Shown here: positions 20,101 through 27,652 of the stretch, piece by piece
Position numbering within the stretch: position 1 is the first letter of the stretch
Layout of the letters: every line of letters begins with the position of its first letter
Assembly: GCF_039523615.1 (NCBI RefSeq)
Contig: NZ_BAAAFQ010000001.1
Coordinates: forward strand, 310,001-374,000
Source of the DNA: Psychrosphaera haliotis
GTDB lineage: Bacteria; Pseudomonadota; Gammaproteobacteria; Enterobacterales; Alteromonadaceae
Direction of reading: 5' to 3'
DNA length: 64,000 nucleotides
The notes under the pieces: generated by a model
Told to the model about the DNA's origin: nothing
What the model saw: the letters and a program-made list of their open reading frames with translations, nothing else
Databases searched by the model: none
Program-made: the position numbers and the translations under genes

Positions 20101-20678
20101 AACTGCTTGGTGATGACCAGACAGGTCAAATACAAACCATTGGTTTTACGCTTTACATGGAAATGCTAGACCAAGCGGTGGAAGCGTTAAAACAAGGTAA
20201 AGAGTTAAGCTTAGATTTAATCACATCTAAACAAACTGAAGTAGAGCTTCGAATTCCGTCTTTATTACCTGATAGCTATATTCACGACGTTAACATGAGG
20301 TTGAGCCTTTATAAGCGAATCGCAACGGCTGCGGATACGGATGACTTAGACGATATAAAAATTGAGCTTATTGATAGGTTTGGTCTACTGCCTGATGCCA
20401 CTAAGAATCTATTTAAAATTAGTGAGTTTAGACAACGGGCTCAGGCTCTTGGTATTACAAAAATAGAAGCTGGACCTAAAGGCGGTAAATTTGAGTTTTC
20501 ACAAGAAACAAAAGTAGACCCGTTATTCTTGATTAGCTTAATTCAATCAAAACCACAGCATTATAAACTTGACGGTGGGCAAACCTTAAAATTCATCATT
20601 GATAATAAGGACACCGAAGATAGGTTGAAGTTTGTTAACGCTATGCTAAATGATTTTGAGCATAAGCAAAAAACCTAG
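17172..20678 (+). CDS. mfd: Transcription-repair coupling factor Mfd
   Basis: 1168-residue ATP-dependent translocase that removes stalled RNA polymerase and recruits UvrA. The UvrB-homology region is N-terminal (PDWEILPYDTFSPHQDIISQRL). The RNA-polymerase-interacting domain is near 490-550 (VHIEHGVGRYKGLETI). The RecG-like motor has GDVGFGKTE, DEEHRFGV, TLTATPIPRTL and RGRVGRS, and the TRCF C-terminal domain contains RIPSLLPDSYI. The start is GTG, preceded by AAGGG six bases upstream. It is followed by csiV, a linkage seen in Vibrio-type genomes. Confidence 0.97.
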   Translation: MLPQLLKLPLPKVKSASDKKADKITWSRLAGSSKALAIAEAAFHSDHVTVVVTENTPAAHRLESELTTLLPADSHPVFTFPDWEILPYDTFSPHQDIISQRLLTLYQLPSMQRGVVIVPVSTLMHFIAPKSYIMGNSFVFSAGDVKDIQALALQLQENGYRNVEQVIEHGEYSVRGSILDIYPMGSDQPFRIDFFDDEIDSIRVFDTESQRSKDKVDKINLLPAHEFPLDKEGIEAFRQNYREQFTVRNEKGSLYKQVSEGSFPAGIEYYLPLFFEKTDSLFDYFPQNCHLVLVGDIQAQAELYLRETQKRHDNLNVDPLRPLLEPAKLFLALNELFGEMNQWPQINIQNGVTKGAGKFNANTQIIDDISIDSQLKQPFTKILAHIVSQKEQRGKVLFSVESAGRRETLLELLRQAHIKPNQFKTVKDFVDSDSDIGIVITSLENSFSLITNHNNESLPISFVTETELLGGRVTQRKRNKREKSISTDALVRNLAELKVDQAIVHIEHGVGRYKGLETIDAGGLTSEFVTIEYANEAKLYVPVGNLHLLSRYTGGETESAPLNKLGSDAWEKARKKAAEKIKDVAAELLDIYAQREAKPGYKYELERDGWRQFSASFPFEETEDQQLAINAVVNDMKSPQAMDRLICGDVGFGKTEVAMRAAYIAVNDGKQVAVLVPTTLLAQQHYENFVDRFADWPVKVEVLSRFKTGKQQTAVLEQLENGQVDIVVGTHKLIQENIKFKDLGLLIIDEEHRFGVKQKEAIKKLRANVDILTLTATPIPRTLNMAMSGMRDLSIIATPPAKRLAIKTFVRQINDDLIKEAIMRETNRGGQVYFLHNNVETIEQRAKAIEALMPECRVVVAHGQMREKELERVMGDFYHQRYNVLVCTTIIETGIDVPTANTIIMERADKLGLAQLHQLRGRVGRSHHQAYAYLLTPPPKAISKDAVKRLEAIESLEDLGAGFALATHDLEIRGAGELLGDDQTGQIQTIGFTLYMEMLDQAVEALKQGKELSLDLITSKQTEVELRIPSLLPDSYIHDVNMRLSLYKRIATAADTDDLDDIKIELIDRFGLLPDATKNLFKISEFRQRAQALGITKIEAGPKGGKFEFSQETKVDPLFLISLIQSKPQHYKLDGGQTLKFIIDNKDTEDRLKFVNAMLNDFEHKQKT

Positions 20679-20702
20679 AAGATTAAATTGCCCTAACGTA
20701 CA

Positions 20703-20730
20703 CTGGGAAACTAAATTACATGTTTCCCAG
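20703..20730. other. Perfect inverted repeat between mfd and csiV
   Basis: CTGGGAAAC (20703-20711) and GTTTCCCAG (20722-20730) form a perfect 9-bp stem with a 10-nt AT-rich loop, followed by ATTTTCTCT. It may be a weak terminator after mfd, an attenuating hairpin before csiV, or a protein-binding palindrome. The T-run is short and interrupted. Confidence 0.5.
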
Positions 20731-20756
20731 ATTTTCTCTGTTAAAAGGAATAGAAG

Positions 20757-22250
20757 TTGTTGAGTCGTCAAATCATTGGAAATTCAAACTGGCTTAAAAA
20801 GCTGAGTCCGTTGTTTCTTGTACTTACCGCGACATCTGGTTTTGCGGCCACAGATTCAAGTTCACGTAGCCTTGCTATACCCGATGAGTTGACGAGTCTA
20901 TTAACAGAGCCTAAAAACCCATTTGAGCTCAGCCCTACAGCACCTAGAAAAGAAAATGAGGAGCTAGTCGAGGGAATTAAGTCAGCTGATGGCCGTTGGT
21001 TTGATGTTGAAATTATCATTTTTGAACGCACTCTTAAAAAAACGACACGAGAAAATTTTGATCAACATATAAAAAATGTAAAACCTCGTCGATATTGGGA
21101 TATACAAGCTAGTCAGTTTTCTCCCGACATAGCGCCACTATTATCCAATTTACCTAGGTGTCATGAGGATTTAGATCCTTTTTATATTAATGAACAGCGT
21201 GACGATCAAGGATTACCGCTGCTGTCAGATTCAGAGTTTTTTAAATACTACGTAAATTACCAAACAATAATTTCACAAAGCTGGAAGATTTCGGAAAACT
21301 TGTGCTTGTTACCAAGTGAGTCTTTAAACGATTATTGGCAAGTTTCTGAAGACATCAATTTCCTGAACCACAAAACAAACTCTAATGAAACTATAAACCT
21401 TTTTACAAAAGTTAAATGGGACAAAGCACCGAGGGAGATGTCTGGCTATGACTATGACGACTACAGAGGTGTTTATTTATTGGATAAACAAAACCTAGCA
21501 CTGACAGAGCAAGCTGAGAAATTAGATAGCCACTGGGGCACAAAAACCTTATTACATATTGGTTGGCGTCAACCAGGCTTATCGGCTACGAACGCTGTTT
21601 CTGTGTATTTAAAAGCAGGTACCAACTATACTGATGAATTTACCTATGACGGTCATCAAATTAAAAAAAGCACGGCTCCGCCTTTAGCAAATAATTTGCA
21701 ATCGATGGACCTTCAGCAATCTAGCAATCAAGTTATGCTAAGTTCGGTTCAAAGCAATGTAGATAAGTTTTTAAACAAACTTGAGTCTGGCGCAGCCGTC
21801 GATCCAATAACCAATCAATTAGTGATGCCCAAAAAACAGAACTTCCCAAAGGAAACTTGGCAACTTGATGGCTCCTTTAAAGTTCACCTAGATCATTACC
21901 TTTACTTAGACGCCAATTTAAACTTTCGTCAAAAAATGACAAAGATGGTGGATATAGACGAGGTTTTGGCTAAAGAATCATCATTAGATGCGTCATTACT
22001 TGAAAATGACTTGACCAATGATGTACAAAACGTATTAATATCAGCTGCAAACAAAGACAAAGCAGTCTCCGAGTTTAACGAATTTAATGAGCAGGATCCG
22101 TCTCTTACGAACGATAGCTCATTATTGGAAATACAATACCTACAAAATTTCCCATTCAAACAACTAAGACGTACCTACTCAGGTGATCTACACTATTTAG
22201 ACCACCCTAAGTATGGCGTGCTTTTCCAGATCAGAAAATATAGACATTAA
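20757..22250 (+). CDS. csiV: CsiV-family peptidoglycan-binding protein
   Basis: A 497-residue secreted protein with a signal peptide (basic start, then LSPLFLVLTATSGFAA). The family signature RWFDVEIIIFERT lies near residue 80, and the C-terminal part has LDGSFKVHLDHYLYLDANLNFRQ and FKQLRRTYSGDLHYLDHPKYGVLFQIRKY. CsiV in Vibrio cholerae binds peptidoglycan and supports the LpoA-PBP1A synthase; the same periplasmic role is inferred. The middle is variable and acidic. The start is a double TTG with AAGGAA about seven bases upstream. Confidence 0.82.
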   Translation: MLSRQIIGNSNWLKKLSPLFLVLTATSGFAATDSSSRSLAIPDELTSLLTEPKNPFELSPTAPRKENEELVEGIKSADGRWFDVEIIIFERTLKKTTRENFDQHIKNVKPRRYWDIQASQFSPDIAPLLSNLPRCHEDLDPFYINEQRDDQGLPLLSDSEFFKYYVNYQTIISQSWKISENLCLLPSESLNDYWQVSEDINFLNHKTNSNETINLFTKVKWDKAPREMSGYDYDDYRGVYLLDKQNLALTEQAEKLDSHWGTKTLLHIGWRQPGLSATNAVSVYLKAGTNYTDEFTYDGHQIKKSTAPPLANNLQSMDLQQSSNQVMLSSVQSNVDKFLNKLESGAAVDPITNQLVMPKKQNFPKETWQLDGSFKVHLDHYLYLDANLNFRQKMTKMVDIDEVLAKESSLDASLLENDLTNDVQNVLISAANKDKAVSEFNEFNEQDPSLTNDSSLLEIQYLQNFPFKQLRRTYSGDLHYLDHPKYGVLFQIRKYRH

Positions 22251-22262
22251 CGGGATAATTAC

Positions 22263-23075
22263 GTGAAAGATTTTGAAATCAGTGCTCAATATATAGAACA
22301 ACAATTAAATGGTTTTAAACCTGAAGTGGCTATCGTATTAGGTAGCGGCTTAGCTGACCTTGCCGACCAAATAACAGACCCTATTAGTATTCCTTATGCT
22401 GATATCCCAGAGTTTCCACAAAGTACAGTTGTAGGTCATACAGGTCGATTAGTAGCCGGTACATTAGGTGGTAAAAACGTAATCTGTATGCAAGGTCGTT
22501 TTCACTATTACGAAGGCCACTCATTTGAAAAAATTGCAATTCCACTACGAAGCTTTAAAGCTTTAGGCTGTGAATCTGTTATTTTAACTAATGCCGCAGG
22601 CTCTCTAAAAGAAGACATGGGCCCGGGCAGTATTATGTTGATCACAGACCATATTAACTTCTCTGGCTTTAATCCATTGATTGGTCCTAATGATGACGAA
22701 ATTGGTCCACGCTTCTTGGACTTGACGCAAACTTACGACCGTCAAATTGGCGAGCGTGTTGAAAAAGCGGCATTAAAGTCTGGCTTAACACTTTATCGTG
22801 GTACTTATATTTGGGTTTCAGGCCCTACTTTTGAAACGCCAGCAGAAATTCGTGCTCAGCGCACTTTAGGTGCTGATGCGGTTGGTATGTCAACGGTTCC
22901 TGAAGCAATCGTAGCTAGACATTGTGGTTTAAAAGTTTGTGCGATATCCACCATTACAAACTTGGCAGCTGGTCTATCGGCTACTAACCTAAGTCACGAT
23001 GAAACGTTAGAGCAAGGCCAATTGGCTGCTAAACGACTGACTACACTATTAAAAGATCTATTGGCAGACGCATAA
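22263..23075 (+). CDS. Purine nucleoside phosphorylase (class II, PunA/XapA type)
   Basis: Phosphorolyses purine (deoxy)nucleosides to base and (deoxy)ribose-1-phosphate. The 270 residues belong to the trimeric PNP family: GSGLAD at the phosphate loop, VVGHTGRL, QGRFHYYEGH, TNAAGSL, GTYIWVSGPTFETPAEIR and VGMSTVPEAIVARHCGL, with the base-binding ITN downstream. Whether it prefers xanthosine, as XapA does, cannot be decided. The start is GTG with GGGA at good spacing. The stop overlaps the deoC start (TAATG), linking base release to deoxyribose breakdown. Confidence 0.93.
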   Translation: MKDFEISAQYIEQQLNGFKPEVAIVLGSGLADLADQITDPISIPYADIPEFPQSTVVGHTGRLVAGTLGGKNVICMQGRFHYYEGHSFEKIAIPLRSFKALGCESVILTNAAGSLKEDMGPGSIMLITDHINFSGFNPLIGPNDDEIGPRFLDLTQTYDRQIGERVEKAALKSGLTLYRGTYIWVSGPTFETPAEIRAQRTLGADAVGMSTVPEAIVARHCGLKVCAISTITNLAAGLSATNLSHDETLEQGQLAAKRLTTLLKDLLADA

Positions 23076-23854
23076 TGAAAAATCATCAAGCCTATGCCCA
23101 TCAAGCGTTAGGCTTGATGGACTTAACTTCATTAAACGACAACGACACAGACCAAACCATTATCGACCTTTGCCAAAATGCAATTACAGATCATGGGCAT
23201 GTAGCGGCGGTTTGTGTATTTCCTAAGTATGTAGCAATAGCTAAAAAAACTTTACTTGAATTAGGTTTAGATTCAGTAAAAGTAGCTACTGTCACCAACT
23301 TTCCAAATGGCACTGATAATATTGACCAGGTTATTGCGTTAACTGAGCAGGCCATAGCCGACGGTGCCGATGAAATTGATGTTGTATTGCCTTATAAGCA
23401 GTTTGTTAACGGTGAACTGCAGCACTGTGAAGAAATATTAGTTCAAAGCAAACAGGCCTGTGCTGATCACAACGTACTAAAGGTAATTATTGAGTCTGGC
23501 GAACTAGGTGATTTAAATACAATAAAAGCAGCCAGTGAGTTTGCCATAGACTGCGGTGCAGATTTTATAAAAACATCTACTGGAAAAGTGACAGTCAATG
23601 CCACGTTAGAAGCCGCGGATGTCATGTTAAATGTGATAAAAGAAAATGGTAGCAAAGTTGGCTTTAAAGCAGCTGGCGGTATTCGAACTACTCAAGACGC
23701 TCAGAATTATTTAATTCAAGCTGAACAAATAATGGGCGTAGAGTGGATAACGGCCTCTAACTACCGCTTTGGTGCAAGTGGCCTTTTAAATAGCCTAAAA
23801 GATACACTGTCAGGCAATGAAAGTAATAACTCAGACAGTTCGTCAGGTTATTAA
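23075..23854 (+). CDS. deoC: Deoxyribose-phosphate aldolase
   Basis: Class I aldolase splitting deoxyribose-5-phosphate to acetaldehyde and glyceraldehyde-3-phosphate. The Schiff-base Lys166 is in DFIKTSTGK, and Asp102 and its neighbours lie in DEIDVVLPYKQF. The 259 residues match E. coli DeoC. It is coupled to the purine nucleoside phosphorylase by a one-base overlap. The missing link between them, phosphopentomutase DeoB, is encoded separately at 34.9-36.1 kb. Confidence 0.97.
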   Translation: MKNHQAYAHQALGLMDLTSLNDNDTDQTIIDLCQNAITDHGHVAAVCVFPKYVAIAKKTLLELGLDSVKVATVTNFPNGTDNIDQVIALTEQAIADGADEIDVVLPYKQFVNGELQHCEEILVQSKQACADHNVLKVIIESGELGDLNTIKAASEFAIDCGADFIKTSTGKVTVNATLEAADVMLNVIKENGSKVGFKAAGGIRTTQDAQNYLIQAEQIMGVEWITASNYRFGASGLLNSLKDTLSGNESNNSDSSSGY

Positions 23855-23928
23855 ATTTTAATTAAACGAAAGTTTAAATTACGTACAATAAATAGCGCAG
23901 ATGAATATTAACCAATATGGGACCTAAA

Positions 23929-24351
23929 ATGGAAGAAAGTTTACCTATCGTAGTTAGAACATCTGCCCTGTTTGATGCGAGCGATGATAAATCATCATTT
24001 TTAATAGAAAAGCTTCAGGCGTGGATAAATTTTGTTGCGCTTTCAGCTCAATGGTTTGCAGATGAATCTAAAGTGATAAACATTCATCTTACACTCATGC
24101 CAGAAAAGCCATATATGGCGCTACCTCAACAGAGTTCTGATGGTTGGATAAAAATCACAGAAGCAGGATTAACCGGCTTAAAAAAGTGTGAAACAGGAAA
24201 CACCTATTTTGAAGCAATTATTGCTATTAATAATCAAGACCTAAAAGAAATGATGGAAGATGGCACCACTGTTGAACCCCAACTTCAAAGCCTGCTGCTA
24301 AGTGCATGTAATTATCTTACTGCTCACCTTTCATTGCAGAAGCTTTTATAA
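23929..24351 (+). CDS. Hypothetical protein, unrecognised family
   Basis: I do not recognise this roughly 140-residue protein. It is soluble, with no signal peptide or membrane helix, mildly acidic, and appears alpha/beta with an amphipathic C-terminal helix (SLLLSACNYLTAHLSLQKLL). ATG 23917 is an alternative start four codons earlier; the ATG at 23929 has GGGA better placed. The 3' end overlaps the chromate-transporter gene by 6 bp tail to tail. It follows deoC by about 75 bp and could be its distal partner or an independent gene. Confidence 0.7.
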   Translation: MEESLPIVVRTSALFDASDDKSSFLIEKLQAWINFVALSAQWFADESKVINIHLTLMPEKPYMALPQQSSDGWIKITEAGLTGLKKCETGNTYFEAIIAINNQDLKEMMEDGTTVEPQLQSLLLSACNYLTAHLSLQKLL

Positions 24352-25533
24352 ACTTTTAACAATTCCAATGCCTATATAGGCAATTACAACTGCAATAAAT
24401 GGCAACTTGGCATACCTTACAGCCCAAAAGCCAACCAACGCAGTTACAACATCCCAATGACTATGTATAGCACTAATTAAAACTGGCTTATAAAACGCTG
24501 CCATTAGAAGCCCAACTACTGCGGCGTTAATTACTACCATTGCACCTGCAACTCTTGGAAACTTAGCCAGGCCTTTCCAGCTATCCTTGAATGCAACAAT
24601 CAGTAAAAACCCTGGTAGGAATACAGCCAATGTCGCTAAAAATGCACCTATAAATACCGAATTTACAAGTAACTCGCCACCTAGGTAAGTCGCGAATGTA
24701 AACATAGGACCAGGTATAGCCTGTGCAGCAGCATAACCTAACAAAAATGTATCGTTATCAATGCTCGTAGTTACTTCCTGTAACATAGGGAGAACCACGT
24801 GCCCTCCGCCAAATACTAAGCTACCAACATAATAGAAATCTGAAAATAAAGAAATCTCTTTACTAACGTTAGCTAACAAAGGCAACCCGAATAACAAAAT
24901 CACAAATATAGAAAACGAAAAGACCTTCATGTTTTTAAGTTCAGTCCGAATATTCGAATGAGTAATTGCCGGCGCACTGTCTAAAAAACCTTGCTGAATT
25001 TTAGCTTGGTAAATGGCACCAAATATCAAAGCCGCAAGTAACAACAATACTTGAAGAACCAAGCCAGATACTAAGATGGAGGTCACTGCACTGATAAAAG
25101 TAATAGAGATCGTTATGTTATTTTTGCAGAAGTTTGTAAACATACTTAACACAGCATCAGCAACGACTACTACCGCCAGTATTTTTAGCATGGAAATAAC
25201 ATTAACAAAAATAGGCTGACTTAATTGTTCTTCACTACCTAAGTTTGCTAGAAAATACATTATGAAGAAAGATGGTAAAGTGAAGCCTATAAAAGCAGCA
25301 ATACCTCCGAAAACCCCTGCTCTTTCATGACCAATTGCAAAGCCTACTTGACTAGATCCCGGCCCTGGTAAAAATTGACTTAAACCAATAAATCCAGCAT
25401 AGGTTTTAGGCTCAACCCAATTTAACTTTTCGACGAATGTTTTTTGAAAATAGGCAATATGTGCCGCAGGTCCACCAAAGCTTATAAGACCCAGATAAAG
25501 AAACTGCACAAATATTTCTAAATACTTTTTCAA
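24346..25533 (-). CDS. chrA: Chromate transporter (CHR/ChrA family)
   Basis: Inner-membrane CHR-superfamily transporter with two homologous halves in one chain (long-chain type). The first half has YLGLISFGGPAAHIAYF and SQFLPGPGSSQVGFAIG; the second repeats it as FGGGHVVLPMLQ and AIPGPMFTFATYLGG. About ten to twelve hydrophobic segments are visible. ChrA proteins export chromate, but many homologues have unknown anion substrates. The longest frame starts at GTG 25551; TTG at 25533 has AAGGA seven bases upstream and is preferred, giving 395 residues. It is divergent from the HD-GYP regulator. Confidence 0.88.
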   Translation of the reverse strand: MKKYLEIFVQFLYLGLISFGGPAAHIAYFQKTFVEKLNWVEPKTYAGFIGLSQFLPGPGSSQVGFAIGHERAGVFGGIAAFIGFTLPSFFIMYFLANLGSEEQLSQPIFVNVISMLKILAVVVVADAVLSMFTNFCKNNITISITFISAVTSILVSGLVLQVLLLLAALIFGAIYQAKIQQGFLDSAPAITHSNIRTELKNMKVFSFSIFVILLFGLPLLANVSKEISLFSDFYYVGSLVFGGGHVVLPMLQEVTTSIDNDTFLLGYAAAQAIPGPMFTFATYLGGELLVNSVFIGAFLATLAVFLPGFLLIVAFKDSWKGLAKFPRVAGAMVVINAAVVGLLMAAFYKPVLISAIHSHWDVVTALVGFWAVRYAKLPFIAVVIAYIGIGIVKSL

Positions 25534-25778
25534 CGCTAAATCCTTGTACACTCAATTTTTATACTTTTGCGACTAACACCTCTTCTTCACCATTACAAAT
25601 GTGAATAACGAAGAGCGAGAAAACAATTCGACAGAAACGATTACAAAACATTCAAACTGCTAATTACTTGTATATTAACACCATAAAAAATCTTTTAAAT
25701 AAATGCTAGCTGATTTACTTGCAGGTTTTACAGATTAGCGACTAAGTTTAATCTAACTCAGTAATAAAGGTAGCCAAC

Positions 25779-27323
25779 ATGATAGATAATGATGATGCCC
25801 CGCTTTTTTCAGTTGAAGATTTGCAAGAAGAATTTATAGAAAATAAGCTTGATGAAAAAGGTTGGCAAATACTCATAGTTGATGATGAACCAAGTATACA
25901 TACGGTTACAAAGCTAGCGCTCAATTCCTTTACCTTCGCTGATAAACCACTAAATTTTTTTAATGTATACTCAGGCGCTGAAGCAAAAGAGCTATTACAA
26001 AAGGAACCGGACATTGCCGTTATATTGCTTGATGTTGTAATGGAAACAGATACCGCAGGTTTAGATTTGGTAGATTTCATTAGAAATGAAATGGTTAACC
26101 ACGATGTTAGAATTATTTTACGGACTGGCCAACCTGGCCAAGCACCAGAATATGAAGTAATCCAAAAATACGATATAAACGATTACAAAGAAAAAACAGA
26201 ACTCACTAATCAGAAACTTAATACAGTTATCTATTCTGCGTTACGTTCTTACCGTGACATAACCGCTATTAACCGAACAAGAATAGGCCTAGAGCGAATT
26301 ATAGAAGCTACCTCATCCTTATTGCAGGAAAATTCATTAAAAAAATTTGCAGAGGGTGCTTTGCAACAATTAGCGGCAATGATGCATATAGATGCGGAAG
26401 TAGTTTTAGCGCAAAGCACTACAGCTTTTGCCGCAAAGTCAAATGAGCAAGTTAAGTTATTAGCTTGTATAGATCATGGAACCTCAAAATCCAAGAACGA
26501 ATTGATAAGAATAAAAATCGCTAAGTTATTAGAATCAAAAACGATACCTAGAGATAAGATGGTTTTAGAGCACAACCAGACCTTTTATATTAGTACTGTA
26601 GGAAAACATGAATTAGTTCTATTTCTTGAAATTTCTAAAGACATTGTAGAGTTTGATTCGAATATACTTGAGGTATTCTGTCGTAATATATCAGTCGCCA
26701 TAGAGAATATTAGATTAAACGATGAACTCAAACAAACACAAGAAGAGATTGTTTACTCTATTTGCGAAGTAGCAGAAACAAGATCAAAAGAAACTGGTAA
26801 TCACGTTCGAAGGGTTGCCCTTTATTCTAAATTAATAGCACAAAAGTTAGGACTCAATTCAGAAGAGGTGGAGCAGTTATTTTTGGCAGCGCCTCTCCAT
26901 GACGTAGGAAAAATTGGTATTCCTGATAAAATATTAAACAAACCAGGCAAGCTAGATACAGATGAATGGGAGATTATGAAAACCCACTCTGATATTGGTG
27001 AGGCTGTTTTGTTGTCATCTAACTTACCTATAATGAAAGCGGCATCAACCATAGCGGCCCAACATCACGAAAACTGGGATGGAACTGGTTACCCCAGAGG
27101 TCTAAAAGGCAACGACATACACGTATATGGCCGAATTGTTGCGTTAGCTGACGTTTATGATGCGCTTATGACAAACCGATGTTACAAACCAGCATGGGAT
27201 ATAGACAATGTGAATAAACTCATTCTCAAAGAATCCGGCAAAAAGTTTGACCCCAACTTGGTTTCATTATTTGTAGACAATAAAGATCAATTTTTACAAA
27301 TACACCAAAAATATGCTGACTAA
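25779..27323 (+). CDS. Response regulator: REC + DUF3369 + HD-GYP c-di-GMP phosphodiesterase
   Basis: A 514-residue cytoplasmic regulator. The receiver domain (about 30-155) has the DDEPS acidic pair, phospho-acceptor Asp85 in VILLDVV and a Lys in NDYKEKTEL. The middle section (about 165-325) is the GAF-like DUF3369, and the C-terminal HD-GYP domain has LHDVGKIGIPDKIL, AAQHHENWDGTGYPRGLKG and RIVALADVYDALMTNR, all motifs intact. It is therefore probably an active phosphodiesterase turning c-di-GMP to GMP under phosphorelay control. No cognate kinase is adjacent. Its stop overlaps the convergent VF530 gene by 4 bp. Confidence 0.93.
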   Translation: MIDNDDAPLFSVEDLQEEFIENKLDEKGWQILIVDDEPSIHTVTKLALNSFTFADKPLNFFNVYSGAEAKELLQKEPDIAVILLDVVMETDTAGLDLVDFIRNEMVNHDVRIILRTGQPGQAPEYEVIQKYDINDYKEKTELTNQKLNTVIYSALRSYRDITAINRTRIGLERIIEATSSLLQENSLKKFAEGALQQLAAMMHIDAEVVLAQSTTAFAAKSNEQVKLLACIDHGTSKSKNELIRIKIAKLLESKTIPRDKMVLEHNQTFYISTVGKHELVLFLEISKDIVEFDSNILEVFCRNISVAIENIRLNDELKQTQEEIVYSICEVAETRSKETGNHVRRVALYSKLIAQKLGLNSEEVEQLFLAAPLHDVGKIGIPDKILNKPGKLDTDEWEIMKTHSDIGEAVLLSSNLPIMKAASTIAAQHHENWDGTGYPRGLKGNDIHVYGRIVALADVYDALMTNRCYKPAWDIDNVNKLILKESGKKFDPNLVSLFVDNKDQFLQIHQKYAD

Positions 27324-27577
27324 ACTTTACCCCATGGTGAAGCAGACGTTGAATTTTCAGCTTGCAAAAACGTAGAAATATAAAGGCTTTCAACTTCATC
27401 ACGAGCCCACTGGGTCTTTCTTAAAAACTTTAAAGAAGACTTAATGGAGGGATCCAGTTTAAAACAGTTAATATTGATGTTATCGGCGAGTTCTTGCCAA
27501 CCAAAATGGTCCACCAAGTCTGTAACGATAGTTTCTAGCTTAATTCCATGTAATGGATTATTAGGTTGATTGTTCAT
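27320..27577 (-). CDS. VF530-type small DNA-binding protein (DUF2132)
   Basis: An 85-residue protein of the VF530/DUF2132 family, recognised by NNPLHGIKLETIVTDLVDHFGWQELADNININCF and the following DPSIKSSLKFLRKTQWARDEVESLYI. The family is helical and described as DNA-binding in the Pfam/structural literature; its cellular role is not known. It lies between the HD-GYP gene, with a 4-bp tail-to-tail overlap, and the TonB-receptor terminator, and seems to be transcribed alone. Confidence 0.88.
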   Translation of the reverse strand: MNNQPNNPLHGIKLETIVTDLVDHFGWQELADNININCFKLDPSIKSSLKFLRKTQWARDEVESLYISTFLQAENSTSASPWGKV

Positions 27578-27595
27578 ATTATTATTCCATAAATT

Positions 27596-27628
27596 AAAAA
27601 GCCCAACGTAAATAATACATTGGGCTTT
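27596..27628 (-). terminator. Rho-independent terminator of the TonB receptor gene
   Basis: On the minus strand AAAGCCCAA (27628-27620) pairs with TTGGGCTTT (27606-27598) across a 13-nt loop, followed by a T-rich run (TTTTTAATTT). It lies 25 bp past the receptor stop codon. Confidence 0.8.
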
Positions 27629-27652
27629 AAGTCTAAACTAAAAAGCTACTGA

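Noticed and set aside
23855..23900. AT-rich hairpin with GAAA loop after deoC
   Set aside because: The stem is short, imperfect and entirely A/T, not distinguishable from background in this AT-rich gap.
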